Shown: piece after piece, positions 60,122-64,000 of the stretch
Position numbering within the stretch: position 1 is the first letter of the stretch
How the letters are laid out: each line of letters starts with the position of its first letter
Source of the DNA: Cunninghamella blakesleeana
Lineage: Eukaryota; Mucoromycota; Mucoromycetes; Mucorales; Cunninghamellaceae
DNA length: 64,000 bases
NCBI GenBank assembly: GCA_017871115.1
Contig: JAFCIZ010000010.1
Coordinates: 186,001-250,000 of the forward strand
Direction of reading: 5' to 3'
Notes under the pieces: generated by a model
What the model saw: only the letters and a program-made list of their open reading frames with translations
What the model was told of the DNA's origin: nothing
The model's database searches: none
Made by a program: the position numbers and the translations under genes

Positions 60122-60928
60122 TTGTCATACTCTATTTTATAGTTACGTATAAAATAAGAATATCAAGCCTGTGGTCGAAGTTTGCTGGATTTTATGAATC
60201 TCTAATGTTTATTAAGAGTGAGAAAGATAAAAAGGAGTTTTTTTTAAATAAACAGATTATTTGAAGGACGATTTAATACAGGGTTATAAAACATTCGCAA
60301 GTCACAAGTCACAAGACAACGAGAGAACTTGTTTCTCTATGATTTTTTTAATAATAACCTATTTAAAGGGTAAAATCTATTATATTTTTTGGTCTCTTTA
60401 CGTAAATGAAAAAAATTTCTGAGTAAAAATAACGGAGAAACTCTGCAAGCTCAACTTTTTAGTTTATCTAATATTACAAAAAAGGAAACTCCTCTTAATT
60501 TTACCCTACACTTCCAAAATAACACATGAATATATACTTTTATGCATTTTTAATTTATATTTACTGATGTAATTGTATTTTATTTTTATTTCCATTATTT
60601 CATAAAATTTAGCCTACACATGAAGTATAGCTATGCTTTTGATTTGTTAGAATATCAAAACAATAGATGTATTATCTGTCAAAATTAATATATTAGACTA
60701 AATATGAAACTTTATTGAAGTCAACCAATATTTGAGGTTATATGGAATTAATCTGTATAGCATGAATAAAAAATATATGGTGAATGGAATTGATATATCG
60801 TTAGAATTCTATAATTTTCAAAAAAGCATTTTAAATTTACTCAATACTGGATACAAATTAACATGGGAAAGTAATATACATCATATACCGTAAGTGGGTT
60901 AAAATATTTACTGCATAAATGGTAATTG

Positions 60929-60929
<1 letters not shown>

Positions 60930-60979
<50 letters not shown>
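60930..60979. repeat. 50-base poly-T tract
   Basis: An uninterrupted run of 50 thymines about 90 bases upstream of the pseudogene start at 61071. On minus it is a poly-A. Confidence 0.9.
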
Positions 60980-60980
<1 letters not shown>

Positions 60981-61070
60981 ATATCTCATACAAACGAATA
61001 TTTCTTAGGGAATTATCTTATGTTTTTTTAGTTATACCTGATCGGATACACGAAAACGTAAAAAAAAATA

Positions 61071-62324
61071 ATGAACGATGAGATTTTAAACGCTTTAAAT
61101 AGTCAATATGAAATATATTATGGAATAAACGATCATGAATTTTCACCTGAACTTTTAACTAAAGTCTGCATATTATCAAGGTAAATTACTCTTGAATACT
61201 AACACTTAATTACACTAACACTCACACTATCCACTGATATTTTTAATTTAATTTATTAGAACGTAAAAAAGAAAAAAATAGACCGTGATTCTGCTGTAAT
61301 CCAATTATTATCATTGAAATCTAAATCTACAGCATTGGAATTTCGAATTATTAAGTCAATTAAATATATGTATGTTATACGTTAGTATTTTTATATTGAA
61401 TCAAGCATTATATATTAATTAATCATTCAATTTCTTGTTTTATATTATCTAGGTTAGAGTTGCTACCACGTGAAACTCTTAACGATGAGCCAAAAGAAAT
61501 GGATATTAGTCACTAGATACATTCATTCATTTTTAGTACCATTGTTTGATGACCCAGACACTGAGATATTATTTCGATGGTAATTATACTCTCTCCCTCT
61601 TTTATATATGCACATAAATATATACATAATATACTTATTTTCTTTTTTTATATAATATATATTCATTTTACTCCTTAGGGGCGATGAAATTAATTTAGAA
61701 GCTGAAAAAACGACTTTATCAATTAGTAGACGTCGTCCAGGTAGCTTGGTAACGAAAATCAATGGGTTTAAACTTGATTATAATTTTGGTTTTGGGGAAA
61801 TTAAAAGTCGCTACGAAATTAATAACAATTCAGCTTTATCAAAAGATTTAGTAAGACTGGGAGTTTTTTCAAAAAATTCTATTTCTGTTGATGGTATGAA
61901 CGCGGTATTGTCTTTCCAAGCTATCAGGAAGAGAATACAGCATTAAAAAAAAATAATATAATAAGGTCAGATGGTTGGCTGATTTATTGAATTATATTAT
62001 TTTCTATTGATATTTAATTAAGTAGGCCTCCACATCACATTTTACATTACAAAACTGATGGAAGAAGGATTACATGTGATGTATGAATTAAAAAATATCA
62101 AAATACCTGGTTCTATTGAAGAATTGTTATCTTGTACTATGCATCTAGACGATACCCTTGACGTTCTAAACGTATTTAACACTCATTGTTGCCGTGGTTC
62201 GACAGAAGAACAAGAAGGAATGAAGAAAAAAAGACATCAGACTTATTTAACACCTGATTACGTTAAAATCACTGATAAGACCACAAGTAATAAACGCCAA
62301 TGCATTACAAAACGGCATTTATAA
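61071..62324 (+). pseudogene. Decayed member of a Mucoromycota-expanded protein family of unknown function
   Basis: A multi-exon coding sequence that no longer closes. It starts MNDEILNALNSQYEIYYGIN (61071). A second piece (about 61259-61374, IDRDSAVIQLLSLKSKSTAL) is out of phase with the first donor. A third piece (from 61453) ends at a TAG, and the reading continues only after a frame change with VTRYIHSFLVPLFDDPDTEI. A fourth (61679-61944) has NFGFGEIKSRYEINNNSALS, DLVRLGVFSKNS and VLSFQAI, then loses frame. A fifth (62024-62324) has ITFYITKLMEEGLHVMYELK and HLDDTLDVLNVFNTHC. The order of FLxxLFDDP, GFGEIKS, DLVRLGVFSKN, LSFQAIG and TFY is that of a large family I know from Mucor and Rhizopus genomes. 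At least two frameshifts make it a pseudogene. Confidence 0.7.
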
Positions 62325-62856
62325 AGGTAACTATTTCCATATATAACTCTCATTTTATTTATTCATATTGCATGGAGAAATTCTTTTTTTGAAAGTACCT
62401 GAAGGTTCCTGAAAAGAAAAAAAAATTAAATTAACTTCTTTACCCAATAAAGTATTTATATAATTTTGATTGCTCTTAAATCCCCTTTTCAGCTCTGATT
62501 TTAAAATACTAAAGTTATTTAGATTAAGTAAATTATTAGTAACTTAAATTTAGCTTGGTTTTTTTATTTTATACTTGGCTTGAAATTGATTATTTAGTTA
62601 AACTATACAGCTGAAGCTATTTTAAAGAAAATATAATAATATCATTTTTTATTTACTCGAAAAATCATGGATAAGTTAAATATGATTGACTATTTGTTTT
62701 ATTAAATAAAATAGCCAATTACTTTTTTTTATTCTTAGTCATCTCCATCCTTGTTTTCATTCGACAAGTTAGAAAAGATATATAGTCAATAGTAGATAAA
62801 CTTTGGCTTCCATAAATGAATGTGCTTTATATACATACATACAAACACATATACAT

Positions 62857-62900
<44 letters not shown>

Positions 62901-64000
62901 TACATTGTAGCATTATCCGCAATTGGTAGGTTTTGATCAACATTAGCTTTTATTACTTGCCATGCAAAATTGACAAGATTTAAAAAAAAATATATTGAAA
63001 CATTTAAAGGGCTAAATAATAGAATCCATTGCAATTCCCTTCAGTGGAAAGACATTGACTTATATATAGAGTAAAATAAATTAAAAAAGTAGTTTTATTA
63101 TTTAGACTTAAAAATATTAGAATCACCATTAAACAAGGTTTTTCCTTTATTACACCTGACTGAACCTATTTTTTAACACAGCTTGCATGAATCAAAAACT
63201 TTATATCCAGAGTTTTTTCCTTTTTTACTATTTTTAAAAAATATCTGCTCTGGGATTATTAATATATCTCCTAAAAATAATAAAAGTAATAGCTGATCTT
63301 TTATAATTTGTAAAATAATATTTTTTAATTAGTACTATCAAGTAAACTACTTTAAAAAACGATTTACAAATTATGAATTATGTGCCTGTCCAATAATTTT
63401 TTTTTTAAAATTAAATAATCAAAGGGTATTATGACCATCTACTCCATCTAATGATTACATAAAACCACCAAAGCTGGAGGCGGAAGAAAAAAAGAAGGAG
63501 AAAGAGGCTATTTAATTCAAGAAAAAAAATGAAATGTAAATATAATATTTCATTACTGATGTGAATATTTAGTGAAATAAATAATATATCGTTTTTTTAT
63601 ATACAGCCGTGTTATCTATATTAATCTTCATCTGTTTCTGATATAGCTAGGAGATATTTTTAAATAAGACAATCATCCTATACTGATCAATTTACATATA
63701 TTTTCTATACAACGACAACGATGATAATAATATGATAACAAATTCCTTCTTTTATTCTGTAGTAAAAAGTATTACTATTTAGAAACAAAGTTTTTCGATT
63801 CAGTATTTATGATATTAATAAAAAAACTTCATCCATTGTTTTTGTAGTGATATTGATAATGAATAACGAATATAGAGATGTGTTTTTTTTTAAACTCTAT
63901 ATATATATATGTAACCTTTTATTTATACTAATTTATAATATTTCAATAGACTTTATTTGAATTTAACCTTTTAGAAAGAGCTACTGATACCTTTAACAAA
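62325..64000. other. Right-end AT-rich interval
   Basis: About 1.7 kb to the window edge. It holds a compound (CATA)n-(CA)n-(TA)n microsatellite at about 62832-62900. A plus-strand frame at 62937-63074 (HAKLTRFKKKYIETFKGLNN, then CNSLQWKDIDLYIE and TAA) looks coding-like but has no start or neighbours in frame. No gene model is supported. Confidence 0.4.
62832..62900. repeat. Compound CA/TA microsatellite
   Basis: Imperfect CATA units pass into about eleven CA units and then about thirteen TA units. Confidence 0.85.

Larger units (their letters stand above)
57837..61070. other. Gene-poor interval with relics and homopolymer
   Basis: About 3.2 kb. It includes a 20-odd-base tandem duplication at about 58505-58555, (TA)n runs at 58990-59014 and 59652-59669, a coding-like relic and inverted repeat at 59.95-60.12 kb, a tandem CAAGTCA repeat at about 60298-60314 and a 50-base T-run at 60930-60979. 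No intact gene was seen. Confidence 0.45.

Overview
The window looks like nuclear DNA of an early-diverging fungus, most likely a member of the Mucoromycota (Mucorales-like). It is very AT-rich. Genes are compact and intron-bearing, with short introns (about 50 to 150 bases) that begin GTAAGT or GTAAAT and end TAG. The proteins carry long Asn, Ser, Thr and Gln runs. A decayed copy of a gene family I know from Mucoromycota lies near the right end. The species assignment is inference. No rRNA gene, tRNA gene or CRISPR array was seen.

Left part (1-14.5 kb, mostly plus strand): the 3' end of the GID/CTLH ubiquitin-ligase RING subunit RMD5; the cytosolic Fe-S scaffold ATPase NBP35; two unrelated methyltransferase genes fired from one 237-base divergent promoter (a METTL21-type lysine methyltransferase on minus and a METTL6/TRM140-type tRNA methyltransferase on plus); a 2073-residue protein with three START-like lipid-binding domains and a C-terminal membrane anchor; and a DsbA-like thioredoxin-fold protein.

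Middle left (14.6-24.3 kb, all minus strand, five genes in tandem): cyclophilin-40, the bifunctional purine enzyme GARS-AIRS (ADE5,7), a secreted NlpC/P60 cysteine peptidase, a membrane-anchored GNAT acetyltransferase and a syntaxin-8-type SNARE.

Middle (25.9-47.1 kb): a small acidic tail-anchored protein that may be Mim2-like; an AGC kinase of the YPK1/Gad8/SGK type; a cyclic-nucleotide phosphodiesterase fused to a receiver-like domain; a FAR1-type zinc-finger protein on minus; two low-complexity acidic proteins on either side of VMA13 (V-ATPase subunit H); and a 530-residue protein of unknown function.

Right part (47.1-64 kb): mostly gene-poor DNA with decayed coding fragments, homopolymers and short inverted repeats. 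It holds only galactokinase (minus) and a Yap-type bZIP factor (plus), which share a divergent promoter, and the pseudogene of the Mucoromycota-expanded family at 61.1-62.3 kb.

The genes do not form one pathway. Most are conserved housekeeping genes: purine synthesis, galactose use, vacuolar acidification, vesicle fusion, cytosolic Fe-S assembly and signalling. Exon coordinates were assembled by hand from splice consensus and reading phase; every multi-exon model below closes in frame. The most unusual items are the triple-START membrane protein, the receiver-phosphodiesterase fusion, the secreted NlpC/P60 protein and the traces of lost genes in the gaps.
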